From Lentzea albidocapillata (lineage in GTDB: Bacteria; Actinomycetota; Actinomycetes; Mycobacteriales; Pseudonocardiaceae), in assembly GCF_000719115.1 (NCBI RefSeq), contig NZ_JOEA01000013.1, forward strand, positions 1-64,000: a DNA stretch of 64,000 nt. The letters are read 5' to 3'. How positions within the stretch are numbered: the stretch's first letter is position 1; each line of letters opens with the position of its first letter. Under the pieces are notes generated by a model. The model was given only the letters and a program-made list of their open reading frames with translations, made no database searches and had not been told where the DNA came from. Positions 17,881-25,815 of the stretch are shown piece by piece. The position numbers were made by a program, and so were the translations under genes.

Positions 17881-18150
17881 GTGCTCGCTCGTGATGTGAC
17901 GCTCTACGTCCTCGCCCGCCTCGGCCTCGTGGTCGTGGTGATGGGCGCGCTCATGTTGGTCAAGGTTCCTTTGCTGCCCGCCCTCGCCGTCGGTGTGGTC
18001 GTGGCGTTGCCGGCCTCGTTGTTCATCTTCAAGGGGCTGCGGCAGCGGGTCGCGGCCGGCTTGGGTGAGCACCAGGCGGCGCGTAAGGCCGAGCGCGACA
18101 AGCTGCGCTCCGAACTGCGTGGTGACGAAGGTCCTCTCACCCAGGCATAG
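17881..18150 (+). CDS. DUF4229 small membrane protein
   Basis: 89 residues: two hydrophobic segments (about 8-27 and 31-51) followed by a charged tail rich in Arg, Lys and Glu ([16 protein letters not shown]). This fits the DUF4229 family of actinobacteria, whose function is unknown; homologues often lie near menaquinone and cytochrome genes. The GTG start lies 4 bases after the Lrp stop, so the two are co-transcribed. Confidence 0.8.
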   Translation: MLARDVTLYVLARLGLVVVVMGALMLVKVPLLPALAVGVVVALPASLFIFKGLRQRVAAGLGEHQAARKAERDKLRSELRGDEGPLTQA

Positions 18151-18164
18151 GCCGTTCGCGCGGT

Positions 18165-18170
18165 TATCGT
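18165..18170 (+). promoter_or_regulatory. -10 box of a leaderless cds1 promoter
   Basis: TATCGT lies 6 bases before GTG 18177 with no Shine-Dalgarno. No clear -35 is visible. Confidence 0.45.
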
Positions 18171-18176
18171 GCGGCT

Positions 18177-19265
18177 GTGAGTACCTCCGTTGACCGCGTT
18201 TGCAGCAGGACCAGGCACTGGGTGTGCGAGGCCGTCGGGATCATCGAGGCGGACGCGAACCGCAGCGCTGACACGCACCTCCTGCGCTACCCGTTGCCGA
18301 TCGAGTGGGGCATCGACCTCTATCTCAAGGACGAGTCGACGCATCCCACCGGGTCGTTGAAGCACCGGTTGGCGCGCTCGTTGTTCCTCTACGCGATCTG
18401 CAACGGCTGGATCACCGGTGGCACGCCCGTGATCGAGGCCTCCTCCGGTTCGACGGCGGTGTCCGAGGCGTACTTCGCGCGGCTGCTGGGGCTGCCGTTC
18501 ATCGCGGTGATGCCCCGCTCGACCTCGGCGGAGAAGGTCGCGCTGATCGAACGCCAGGGCGGCAGGTGCCACTTCATCGACGAGCCGTCGGCGCTCTACG
18601 ACGAGTCGCGCCGGCTGGCCGCCGAGCTCGGTGGCCACTTCATGGACCAGTTCACGCACGCCGAGCGAGCCACGGACTGGCGGGGCAACAACAACATCGC
18701 CGAGTCGATCTTCGAGCAGATGAGGCTGGAGCCGTCGCCCACCCCCGACTGGATCGTCGTCGGCGCGGGCACGGGCGGCACGTCGGCCACGATCGGCCGG
18801 TACATCCACTACCAGAAGCTGAACACGCGCCTGGCCGTCGTCGATCCCGAGCACTCGGTCTTCTTCGACGCGTGGCGCGACGGCGACCGCGACCTGGTGG
18901 CCACGAGGGGGTCCGGCATCGAGGGCATCGGCCGGCCGCGGGTGGAGCCGTCGTTCATCGGCGAGGTGATCGACCGGATGATCAAGGTGCCGGACGCGGC
19001 GTCCGTCGCGACGATCCGGTACGTCGAGGACCAGCTCGGCCGCCGGGTCGGCGGTTCCACCGGGACGAACCTCTGGGGAGCGTTCCAGATCGTGGCCGAG
19101 ATGCGGCAGTCCCGCACTCGCGGGAGTGTGGTGACCCTGTTGTGTGACGGTGGCGAGCGTTACGCGAACACCTACTACGACGACACATGGGTATCGGCAC
19201 AGGGCATGCACCTCGCCCCGTGCCTTGAACGCCTGAACAACTTCCACCGCACGGGGAACTGGTGA
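18177..19265 (+). CDS. cds1: PLP-dependent L-cysteine desulfhydrase (Cds1-like)
   Basis: 362 residues in the cysteine synthase/cystathionine beta-synthase PLP fold. The Schiff-base Lys is in [14 protein letters not shown] (about Lys62), [12 protein letters not shown] binds substrate, and [15 protein letters not shown] binds the cofactor phosphate. The closest family known to me is mycobacterial Cds1 (Rv3684), which releases H2S, pyruvate and ammonia from cysteine and feeds electrons to respiration. The position next to an Lrp regulator and within a respiratory gene region fits that role. Cysteine synthase activity cannot be excluded from sequence alone. Confidence 0.85.
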   Translation: MSTSVDRVCSRTRHWVCEAVGIIEADANRSADTHLLRYPLPIEWGIDLYLKDESTHPTGSLKHRLARSLFLYAICNGWITGGTPVIEASSGSTAVSEAYFARLLGLPFIAVMPRSTSAEKVALIERQGGRCHFIDEPSALYDESRRLAAELGGHFMDQFTHAERATDWRGNNNIAESIFEQMRLEPSPTPDWIVVGAGTGGTSATIGRYIHYQKLNTRLAVVDPEHSVFFDAWRDGDRDLVATRGSGIEGIGRPRVEPSFIGEVIDRMIKVPDAASVATIRYVEDQLGRRVGGSTGTNLWGAFQIVAEMRQSRTRGSVVTLLCDGGERYANTYYDDTWVSAQGMHLAPCLERLNNFHRTGNW

Positions 19266-19320
19266 CGAGAGTTGTGCGTCACAGCGTGACCTGAGCACCT
19301 GAGTCCGCAGGGGGGACGCT

Positions 19321-19626
19321 GTGTCGTCGCTGTTCACCGACGCGGCCGAGCTGCGCGCGTACGCCGAGTACCTGCGCACCGAGGCCCAAGAGTTCGACAC
19401 GATCCGTCAGTACGTCCACACCACGGCGTGCGACAAGGCGGGCTTCACGGGCCTGCTCACGTTGCTGCAGCCGGGCGTGGACATCGTGCGGGCGCTGTTC
19501 GACGAGTCGCTCGACTTCGGCAAGTCGAAGCTCGAGGGCGCGGCCACGGCGGTGGACGCGACGGCGAAGGCCTACGAGGACATCGACGCCGTCCAGCGGC
19601 GCATCTTCGACGGGCTGCTGAAGTGA
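19321..19626 (+). CDS. ESX (type VII) secretion-associated EspC/DUF2580-like protein
   Basis: 101 residues, almost entirely helical, with GTG start after GGGGGG. The pattern SSLFTDAAELRAYAEYLRTEAQEFDTIR, then TTACDKAGFTGLL and a C-terminal helix AYEDIDAVQRRIFDGLL, matches the small WXG100-related EspC-type partners encoded immediately upstream of large ESX effectors. There is no W-X-G, so it would be the heterologous partner of the larger protein encoded next, which starts in a 4-bp overlap. It probably forms a four-helix bundle with that protein's N-terminal domain for export. Confidence 0.72.
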   Translation: MSSLFTDAAELRAYAEYLRTEAQEFDTIRQYVHTTACDKAGFTGLLTLLQPGVDIVRALFDESLDFGKSKLEGAATAVDATAKAYEDIDAVQRRIFDGLLK

Positions 19627-22541
19627 CGACGGCCTACCAGTCCCCGCGACCGGTCACCGCGTCCCTCAAGCAGCCCGAGGTCGACACGGCGTCGCTCAAC
19701 GACGTCCTGCGCGACCAGGGCTGGGGCGTCCAGGCGGTGAACTGGGTGTTCGAGGCGGTGACCGGCGAGAGCCTGGTCGCAGCGATCATCACGCCGATCA
19801 CCGGCGACTGGTCGAAGATCCGTGCCGACGGCGACGCGTGGCGCATGGTCGGCAACGCCATGAACGACGTCTCGTACAACCTCACCGACGCGGTGGGGAA
19901 GGTGCGCGGCCACTGGGACGGCGACGCGGCCCGCGCCCACGAGAAGTACATCGCTCTCGGCTGGAAGGCCGGACTCCTCGCCGAGATGGGCGTGGCCCAG
20001 CTGATCGCGAAGGGCTTCGACACCGTCGCGTCCGGCGCCGAGGCCCTCGGCAAGCAGGCCGCGCGCCTGCTGGACTACCTCGTCAACAAGCTGCTGCAAG
20101 CCGCCGCCACCGTCTGGATCCCGGTGGCCGGCTGGATCAAGGCCGCCGAGATGGTCTGGAACGCGTACCAGATCTACCGGCGCGTCATGGACATCATCGA
20201 CACGGTCCAGAAGCTGATCTCCGACGTGAAGGCGCTCTTCGACGCCGTCGGCCGCGTCTTCTCCGCCATCGGCAAGCTGAAGGACGCCGACTCCCTGGCC
20301 GAGGCCATGAACGCCACCCAGGAGGTGGCCGAGGCGGGCCGCGACGTCCGCAACGCGGTGAACGACATCCACGACGACTTCTCGTCCATCAAGGAGTCGG
20401 CCACCGAGATCGCCGACCGCGGCAACGACATCGGCTCGAAGGTCCGCGAGGTCTACACCCCGCCAGGCGGCACGGAGGACACCAAACCCGCCGCCGTCTC
20501 CGCGGCGGCACCCGGCGGCGCCCCGGTAGCCGCCCCGCCGACCCTGCCCACCTCCACGGACGCCCCGGCCACCACCCACGCGGCAGCCACCGCAGGCCCC
20601 GCCGCGTCGGCCCCGCCTTCGCTGGGCGGAGGCGGCGGTGGCGCTCCGACCGGCTCAGGTGGCGCTCCGGCCGGAGGTCTCTCCGGCTCGCCGGGCGCCC
20701 CGATCCGCCTGGACACCACGCACGCGGCAGCCGCGGCCCCCGCCGCGGCCCCGCCGTCGTCCCACCAGACCCCCATGGGCGGCGCGATGCCGATGGGCGC
20801 CCCGATGGCCCCAGGCGGGGGCGGTGGCGACCAGACCAGGAGCTCCGGCTCCCGCCCGGGCGCCGGCGGCGTCCCGGCGTTCCCCAGCGCGGGCAGTGCG
20901 ACAGGCACCCCCAAGCCCACCGGCCTGCCGACGCCTCCCGGCCACGGCTCAGGTCTCCCCACCCCGCCCAGCCAGGGAACGCCGTCCGCCGGCGCCCGCC
21001 CCGGCTCGGGCCTGCCCACGCCGCCGTCCGGTCCCAGCGCCCTGGGCAGCCACCCAGGTTCCGCAGGCACGCACCCGACGCCCGGCTCGGGAACCCACGC
21101 GACGCCGGACTCGGGCACGCGCCCGGCTCCAGGCTCCGCGGGAACACACCCTGGCGGTGCGGGCCTGCCGACTCCGCCGAACTCGGGCACCCACCCGATG
21201 CCCGGCGGCGCGGGCAGCGGCCTCCCGACGCCACCCGATCACCCGAGTGCCAGCTCCGGCACGGCAACGGCTCCGCCTGCCACGAACACCGGCGGCCTGC
21301 CCTCGCCTCCCGGACACCCGAGCCCCACCACGGGCGCGGACCACTCGACGCCGTCCGGCACCACGCCGACCGACTCGTCGCCCCCGCGTCCCCACGACGG
21401 TGGAACGCCGGCCGATGGCGGCACGCGTCCCCACGACACCACGCCCAACGGGTCGACGGACACCAAGCCCCACGACGCACCGGACAGCACCAGGCCGCAC
21501 GACGCTGACCCGAAGCCCCACGACAGCGACCCGAAGCCGCACGACACCGACACGCGCGCAGACGACACCAAGCCACACGACACCGACGCGAGCGGCGCCG
21601 AAGACGTCCGGCCCCACGACCCCCAGCCGGACCACGACAACACCCCGGCCGGCCACGACCCCGACCCCAAGCCCGGCAACGACGACGCCACCCCCGGCAA
21701 CAACGGCGACGGCGGCAGCAACCCGCCGCCTCCCACCGGCCCGGACCTCAAGGGCCACTTCGACGCCGCCGCGATGTCCGCGCAGGGCCAGGGCTACCAG
21801 CATCAGCTCGACCAGATGCTGCCCAACCAGGCCGACCGCGACCGCTATGTCGAGCTGAGCCAGAAGCTGTCCACCGACCTGAGCGCGGACGAGGCCCAGC
21901 ACGTGGCCGACGTCCGCAACCAGATCAAGGTCGACACCGGCGACATCGTCACCAAGGCCCTCAACCAGAGCGCGCTCAGCACCTACCTGCCCGACCAGCC
22001 GCACGCGCCGGGCAGCCAGAAGGAGACCTGGCAGAACCAGATGGGCGGCTCGATCGCCCGCGGCCAGGACGTGGTCGACGTCAACACGCCGCAGGGCCTG
22101 CGGGACGGCCTCGCGCTCGACGACAAGGGCAAGGGCTGGACGCCCATCCCCGAGGGCGCGCCGAACGCGATGCAGCTCCGCTACGAGGTCACCGACCAGA
22201 ACGCGGGCGCGCACAACGTGCCGTTCGGCGGGCCGAAGAAGGACACGCCCGACTTCAACCAGTTCGGGCCGCGCCAGGAGGGCGAGTACCAGTCGCCCCA
22301 GGAGCAGGCTCACTACGAGGCGTCGCAGAAGCAGATGGCGGCGGCCGGCGGGTCGCCCAAGGTCTACGACGGCTACGACCCGTTCACCGGCACCGGGTCG
22401 ACGATGGGCGGCATGCCGGAGTGGCGCGTCGACGGTGGCACACCGTTGCCCGATCGTGCCGAGATCTGGCAGGTCAACTCGGACGGAACTGAGAAACTGC
22501 ACGCCGTGTACGACCGCAAGTTCGGCTGGACGAAGCTCTGA
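19623..22541 (+). CDS. Large type VII polymorphic effector: WXG-like head, Pro-rich linker, unrecognised C-terminal domain
   Basis: 972 residues in three parts. Residues 1-280 are helical with HWDGDAAR (Trp98-Gly100), the WXG-like ESX-recognition module, plus a hydrophobic helix around 150-180. Residues about 280-700 are a low-complexity Pro/Gly/Thr/Ser/His linker containing five GLPTPP units and eight [KR]PHD units. Residues about 705-972 form a folded domain that ends in DGTEKLHAVYDRKFGWTKL. This is the usual layout of an exported polymorphic toxin with a swappable C-terminal domain, but I do not recognise the catalytic family. The final ~45 residues are similar to part of the protein encoded at 22954-23937. 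TGATG overlap with the next gene. Confidence 0.7.
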   Translation: MTTAYQSPRPVTASLKQPEVDTASLNDVLRDQGWGVQAVNWVFEAVTGESLVAAIITPITGDWSKIRADGDAWRMVGNAMNDVSYNLTDAVGKVRGHWDGDAARAHEKYIALGWKAGLLAEMGVAQLIAKGFDTVASGAEALGKQAARLLDYLVNKLLQAAATVWIPVAGWIKAAEMVWNAYQIYRRVMDIIDTVQKLISDVKALFDAVGRVFSAIGKLKDADSLAEAMNATQEVAEAGRDVRNAVNDIHDDFSSIKESATEIADRGNDIGSKVREVYTPPGGTEDTKPAAVSAAAPGGAPVAAPPTLPTSTDAPATTHAAATAGPAASAPPSLGGGGGGAPTGSGGAPAGGLSGSPGAPIRLDTTHAAAAAPAAAPPSSHQTPMGGAMPMGAPMAPGGGGGDQTRSSGSRPGAGGVPAFPSAGSATGTPKPTGLPTPPGHGSGLPTPPSQGTPSAGARPGSGLPTPPSGPSALGSHPGSAGTHPTPGSGTHATPDSGTRPAPGSAGTHPGGAGLPTPPNSGTHPMPGGAGSGLPTPPDHPSASSGTATAPPATNTGGLPSPPGHPSPTTGADHSTPSGTTPTDSSPPRPHDGGTPADGGTRPHDTTPNGSTDTKPHDAPDSTRPHDADPKPHDSDPKPHDTDTRADDTKPHDTDASGAEDVRPHDPQPDHDNTPAGHDPDPKPGNDDATPGNNGDGGSNPPPPTGPDLKGHFDAAAMSAQGQGYQHQLDQMLPNQADRDRYVELSQKLSTDLSADEAQHVADVRNQIKVDTGDIVTKALNQSALSTYLPDQPHAPGSQKETWQNQMGGSIARGQDVVDVNTPQGLRDGLALDDKGKGWTPIPEGAPNAMQLRYEVTDQNAGAHNVPFGGPKKDTPDFNQFGPRQEGEYQSPQEQAHYEASQKQMAAAGGSPKVYDGYDPFTGTGSTMGGMPEWRVDGGTPLPDRAEIWQVNSDGTEKLHAVYDRKFGWTKL

Positions 22542-22957
22542 TGACCCACTACTCCCAGGAGATGGCCGAGTACCGCGGCGAGGTCTACTTCGCGGGCAGC
22601 GACGGGAACGACGTCTGGATCCGCAAGATCCCGGGCGTCACCTACGCGAACGCCGAAGGCTTCCAGGCCTACGGCAGCCGTGAGCTCAAGACGGTGGCTG
22701 TCCACGACCTTGATGCCTGGTACCGCGAGACGATGACGGCCACCTGGCGCGGGCAGCCGTTCAACGTCGTCAGAACGGACGGCGGCAAGGCGGAGGCCGG
22801 GTACGCGGGCGGCGAGTACGTGTGGGCCGCGCAGAACGGGCTCGAAGGCGACCAGTACAACGGTTACACGGCCACGCTCGACGAAGACGAGCTGGAGAAC
22901 GTGCAGGTCGACCGCACCGATTTCCTGGCGCGGTGGAAGGAGAAGAACCCGGGATGA
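22541..22957 (+). CDS. Putative immunity or chaperone protein with two YRG-type repeats
   Basis: 138 residues without signal peptide or membrane helix, starting in a 1-base overlap with the effector stop. It contains two related modules, beginning EYRGEVYFAGSDGNDVWIR (about 9-60) and TWRGQPFNVVRTDGG (about 66-130), each [YW]RG-x-x-F/Y followed by beta-strand-like segments. Two further copies of this module form the C-terminal half of the next protein. Position directly after an effector is typical of an immunity protein. Function is inferred from context only. Confidence 0.6.
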   Translation: MTHYSQEMAEYRGEVYFAGSDGNDVWIRKIPGVTYANAEGFQAYGSRELKTVAVHDLDAWYRETMTATWRGQPFNVVRTDGGKAEAGYAGGEYVWAAQNGLEGDQYNGYTATLDEDELENVQVDRTDFLARWKEKNPG

Positions 22958-23937
22958 GCACCCCTCAGGCCGTGCGCAAGGCGGCCGGCATCGGGCCCGA
23001 GACGATCCTGCAGAAGATCGTCCACCCCGCGATCGCGCAGCTCTACCTGGGCAACGTCGTGGTGCCCGGCAAGTTCGAGCCGCACCGGGCCGCCGGGTTC
23101 GTCACGCGCGGGCAGGACTTCCCGCAGGGCACCTCCGACCAGTTCGCGGAGGCGTTCGGCGTCGACAAGGTCGCGGACTGGCCGAAGGGCACGCAGTACC
23201 TGTTGCGCTTCCTGGCTCACACCACCGAGCTCTTCGACACGAGCTTCGGCGGCCCGACGCTCGACGGCGCGCAGAAGATGGGCACCACCCGTGTCTACCC
23301 GCTCCCGTTCACCGGCACGGGCTACACGCCGAGCGCCAACCCGATCCCCGAGTACGTCATGGAACTCGCGGAACTCCCGGCGGGCACGGAACTCTGGCGC
23401 TTCGAGCCGGACGGCACCGGCCGCAGCGTCGGCAAGTACCCCAACCGGCAGACCGGCTGGATCCCGACCGGTGACGTCGGCTTCGGGCCCGGAAGGTACT
23501 GGCAGGCACCGGTTCCGCACCGGCCGACCGTCCGTCGTGGACTGATCGGCAGGTATCGGGGCCAGGACTTCGACATCGACTTCGGGCCCGCGCCCGGATC
23601 GGTCCTCCTGCACCCGCTCGCCGGGCACCCCGCGCCGCCGGACTTCACCGAGGAGGGCGGCGCCCGGTTCCTCGAGGTGCCGGACGCGGTCGTCGAGGAC
23701 CTCCAGCTGGTCCGCACGCTCTGCACGTACCGGGGCGCGGAGTTCGAGATCGTCGGCGTCTTCGGCGAGCAGGCCGTGCTGCACTTCGTCGGCGAGAACC
23801 ACGAAACGGCCGAGCAGCTGAATCTGTCCGAAGTAGACTTCCGGCAGTGGCGCACCCTCGCTCAGCGCAACGAGGTGAGTGACATCCGCGGTGACGCCAG
23901 GCCGATCCAGCGCGGACTCTTCGCGAGGGAGAACTGA
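22954..23937 (+). CDS. Cassette protein combining an effector-like segment with two YRG-type repeats
   Basis: 327 residues, soluble. The N-terminal ~190 residues end in a stretch (PIPEYVMELAELPAGTELWR...DGT...GKYPNRQTGW) that lines up with the last ~45 residues of the large effector (GMPEWRVDGG...AEIWQ...DGT...VYDRKFGW). Two YRG modules follow: YRGQDFDIDFGPAPGS (about 196-250) and YRGAEFEIVGVFGEQ (about 258-318). Part effector-like and part immunity-like, it may be a decoy, chaperone or fused toxin-immunity remnant. ATGA overlap with the upstream gene; no catalytic motif recognised. Confidence 0.55.
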   Translation: MSTPQAVRKAAGIGPETILQKIVHPAIAQLYLGNVVVPGKFEPHRAAGFVTRGQDFPQGTSDQFAEAFGVDKVADWPKGTQYLLRFLAHTTELFDTSFGGPTLDGAQKMGTTRVYPLPFTGTGYTPSANPIPEYVMELAELPAGTELWRFEPDGTGRSVGKYPNRQTGWIPTGDVGFGPGRYWQAPVPHRPTVRRGLIGRYRGQDFDIDFGPAPGSVLLHPLAGHPAPPDFTEEGGARFLEVPDAVVEDLQLVRTLCTYRGAEFEIVGVFGEQAVLHFVGENHETAEQLNLSEVDFRQWRTLAQRNEVSDIRGDARPIQRGLFAREN

Positions 23938-23938
23938 G

Positions 23939-24385
23939 ATGACCACGCCGAACGACAGCTGGAAGTCCGCTGAGCTGCGGGCGGCCGAGGCGCAGGTCGA
24001 CGCGCGCTTCAAGGAGGCGCAGGACCTCGCGAACCGCCTCAAGGAGACGCCGCTGCCGCCCGTCCCGCCCGTCGACTTCAAGGCGATCGCCCAGCAGGTC
24101 GAACGGGCCGCGCAGGAACGGGACGCGCCCGAGCAGCTCAAGGCGTTGAAGCGCAAGGTGGACGCGGGTGAGTTCACCTGGGAGGACGTCGTCTCCGGCA
24201 AGGCCGCGCAGGACCCCGACGTGCAGGCCATGCAGCAGGAGAACGTCAACAAGATGAAGCAGGCGTTCCAGATGCTGCAGGAGGGCATGACCGCCGAGGA
24301 GATCATGGAGGCGCAGCGGCCGCGCAGGGACGGGGACGACGATGACCAGCTCGACCCCGACATCTTCACGGAGGACAAGTGGTGA
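23939..24385 (+). CDS. Small acidic cassette protein ending in TEDKW (paralogue pair, copy A)
   Basis: 148 residues, helical and charged: a central Pro-rich spacer (PLPPVPPV), then GEFTWEDVVSGKAAQDPDVQAM, and an acidic tail DDDDQLDPDIFTEDKW. The next gene encodes a paralogue with the same W..V.[ST]G.A..DP.V module and the same acidic TED-x-W terminus. ATG 23939 lies one base after the upstream stop, with GAGGGAG just before it. Function unknown; the organisation suggests an accessory factor (adaptor or chaperone) for the effector. Confidence 0.6.
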   Translation: MTTPNDSWKSAELRAAEAQVDARFKEAQDLANRLKETPLPPVPPVDFKAIAQQVERAAQERDAPEQLKALKRKVDAGEFTWEDVVSGKAAQDPDVQAMQQENVNKMKQAFQMLQEGMTAEEIMEAQRPRRDGDDDDQLDPDIFTEDKW

Positions 24386-24786
24386 TGACGGCCTGGCGGA
24401 CATCGGACATCCTCGCGGCGGAGAACTCCCTGACGAGCGCGGTCGCCGAGGCGGACCGCGCGATGCGCACCGCCCAGCAGGGTCTCCGGGGCAAGGAACC
24501 GTCCACTGAGGACATCCGCAGGGTGATGCAGTTCGCCAAGTCCAGCGATGCCTCACCGGCGATGCGCCAGCTCGCGGACCGCATCGCGCGCGGCGCGGGT
24601 CTGAGCTGGCGTCAGGTCCTCACGGGCGAGGCGGGCCACGATCCGCTGGTGCGCCAGGCACTCGAAGCCGACCGCGCCAGGCTGGACGAGCTGATCAAGG
24701 GCGAGGCGGCCCCGCCGCCGCCCCCGCGCAGGCCCGCGCGAACGGACGACGACGAACCCCTGGAGTTCACCGAAGACGCCTGGTGA
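24382..24786 (+). CDS. Small cassette protein ending in TEDAW (paralogue pair, copy B)
   Basis: About 134 residues, helical: AWRTSDILAAENSLTSAVAEADRAM at the N-terminus, GLSWRQVLTGEAGHDPLVRQAL in the middle, a Pro-rich spacer, and the acidic tail DDDEPLEFTEDAW. The core and tail match the preceding protein. GTG 24382 has GGAGG (24370-24374) at 7-base spacing; GTG 24379 and ATG 24385 are alternatives, the last overlapping the upstream stop as TGATG. It is the last gene of the cassette and ends 6 bases before the convergent menA stop. Confidence 0.6.
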   Translation: MMTAWRTSDILAAENSLTSAVAEADRAMRTAQQGLRGKEPSTEDIRRVMQFAKSSDASPAMRQLADRIARGAGLSWRQVLTGEAGHDPLVRQALEADRARLDELIKGEAAPPPPPRRPARTDDDEPLEFTEDAW

Positions 24787-24792
24787 CCGGAC

Positions 24793-25665
24793 TCAGTCCA
24801 GCACCAGACCGGCGCTGACCAGCACGGCCCAGGCCAGCATCGCGATCCCGGTGAACTGCAGCACCGGGATCAGGTCGCGGCCGCCCCGCCCGGCGGCCAC
24901 CCGCCGCACGGCGGGCAGCAGCACCGGCGCCGCGAGGAACCCGAGCAACGCGTACGGCACCCGCACGACCATGCCCAGCGCGATCAGGAACGGCACGGCC
25001 ACCAGCGCCAGGTACAGCCTGCGCGTGTCCTTGTCACCCAGCACCACGGCCAGCGTCCGCTTGCCCGACACGGCGTCCGTCGGGATGTCACGCAGGTTGT
25101 TCGCCACCAGCACCGCGGCCGAGATCGACCCCATCGCGATGGACGCCCCGATGCCGATGCCGGTGATCTCGCCGGTCTGCACGTACAGCGTGCCCAGCAC
25201 CGCGGCCGGGCCGAAGAAGAGGAACACCGCGATCTCGCCGAGGCCCGCATAGCCGTACGGACGCTTGCCGCCCGTGTAGAACCACGCTCCGAGCATGCAC
25301 ACGGCGCCGAACGCGAGCAGCCACCAGTACCCGGACAGCGCCACCAGCACGAGTCCGGCCAGCGCACCGACGCCGAGCGAGATGAACGCCGCCAGCCGCA
25401 CCTTCGACGCCTCGGCCGCACCGGACCCGGTCAGCCGGAACGGCCCCACCCGGTTGTCGTCCGTGCCGCGGATGCCGTCGGAGTAGTCGTTCGCGTAGTT
25501 CACGCCGACCTGGAACGCCACCGAGACGATCAGCGCGAGCACCGTGTAGAGCACGTTGAACTCGTCGATGTGGTGCGCCGCAGCGGCTCCCACGACCACC
25601 GGGGCGATCGAGTTCGGCAGCGTGCGCGGGCGGGTCCCCTGGATCCACTGGACGACTGAGGCCAT
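24793..25665 (-). CDS. menA: 1,4-dihydroxy-2-naphthoate polyprenyltransferase
   Basis: 290-residue UbiA-superfamily membrane enzyme that attaches the polyprenyl tail to dihydroxynaphthoate, giving demethylmenaquinone. The first Asp-rich motif is NYANDYSDGIRGTD (about 66-80) and the second is NLRDIPTDAVSGKRTLAV (about 187-204), both needed for Mg-diphosphate binding. About eight to nine membrane helices are visible. ATG 25665 has GGAGG 9 bases upstream on the minus strand; an ATG 6 bases further upstream would leave no spacing. It is separated from the other men genes by the TnpB insertion. Confidence 0.95.
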   Translation of the reverse strand: MASVVQWIQGTRPRTLPNSIAPVVVGAAAAHHIDEFNVLYTVLALIVSVAFQVGVNYANDYSDGIRGTDDNRVGPFRLTGSGAAEASKVRLAAFISLGVGALAGLVLVALSGYWWLLAFGAVCMLGAWFYTGGKRPYGYAGLGEIAVFLFFGPAAVLGTLYVQTGEITGIGIGASIAMGSISAAVLVANNLRDIPTDAVSGKRTLAVVLGDKDTRRLYLALVAVPFLIALGMVVRVPYALLGFLAAPVLLPAVRRVAAGRGGRDLIPVLQFTGIAMLAWAVLVSAGLVLD

Positions 25666-25803
25666 GCCCCACATCCTCCGGTATGGCTCCTGAGGACCCG
25701 CCGAAGGGTTCGGAACTGTTCGGTGGTTTGGGAGCGTGTGTGATCGATCGTGTTCGTCTGTGGGCTGGGATGCCCGTTCCCGGTGATGGGAACATGTGTT
25801 CGG

Positions 25804-25809
25804 TAGGGT
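25804..25809 (+). promoter_or_regulatory. -10 box of a leaderless tnpB promoter
   Basis: TAGGGT lies 6 bases before GTG 25816. A GGGG run overlaps the spacer, so a Shine-Dalgarno-assisted start cannot be excluded. Confidence 0.4.
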
Positions 25810-25815
25810 GTTGGG

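Noticed and set aside
19428..19622. Upstream extension of the large effector frame
   Set aside because: It is out-of-frame antigenic-looking sequence overlapping the EspC-like gene. GTG 19623 overlaps that gene's stop and starts a sensible WXG-like head.
20453..21190. Proline/glycine-rich minus-strand frame opposite the effector linker
   Set aside because: It mirrors the repetitive linker coding sequence and has no start signal or operon context.
20900..21320. GLPTPP-coding repeats as a possible CRISPR or minisatellite
   Set aside because: Unit spacing is irregular, DNA copies are diverged, and the frame is kept; they are protein repeats.
22954..23937. Assignment as a TNT-type NAD glycohydrolase
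   Set aside because: A few residues (GGxTQY-like WPKGTQYLLRF) are suggestive, but the overall motif order does not fit TNT, so no enzymatic call was made.
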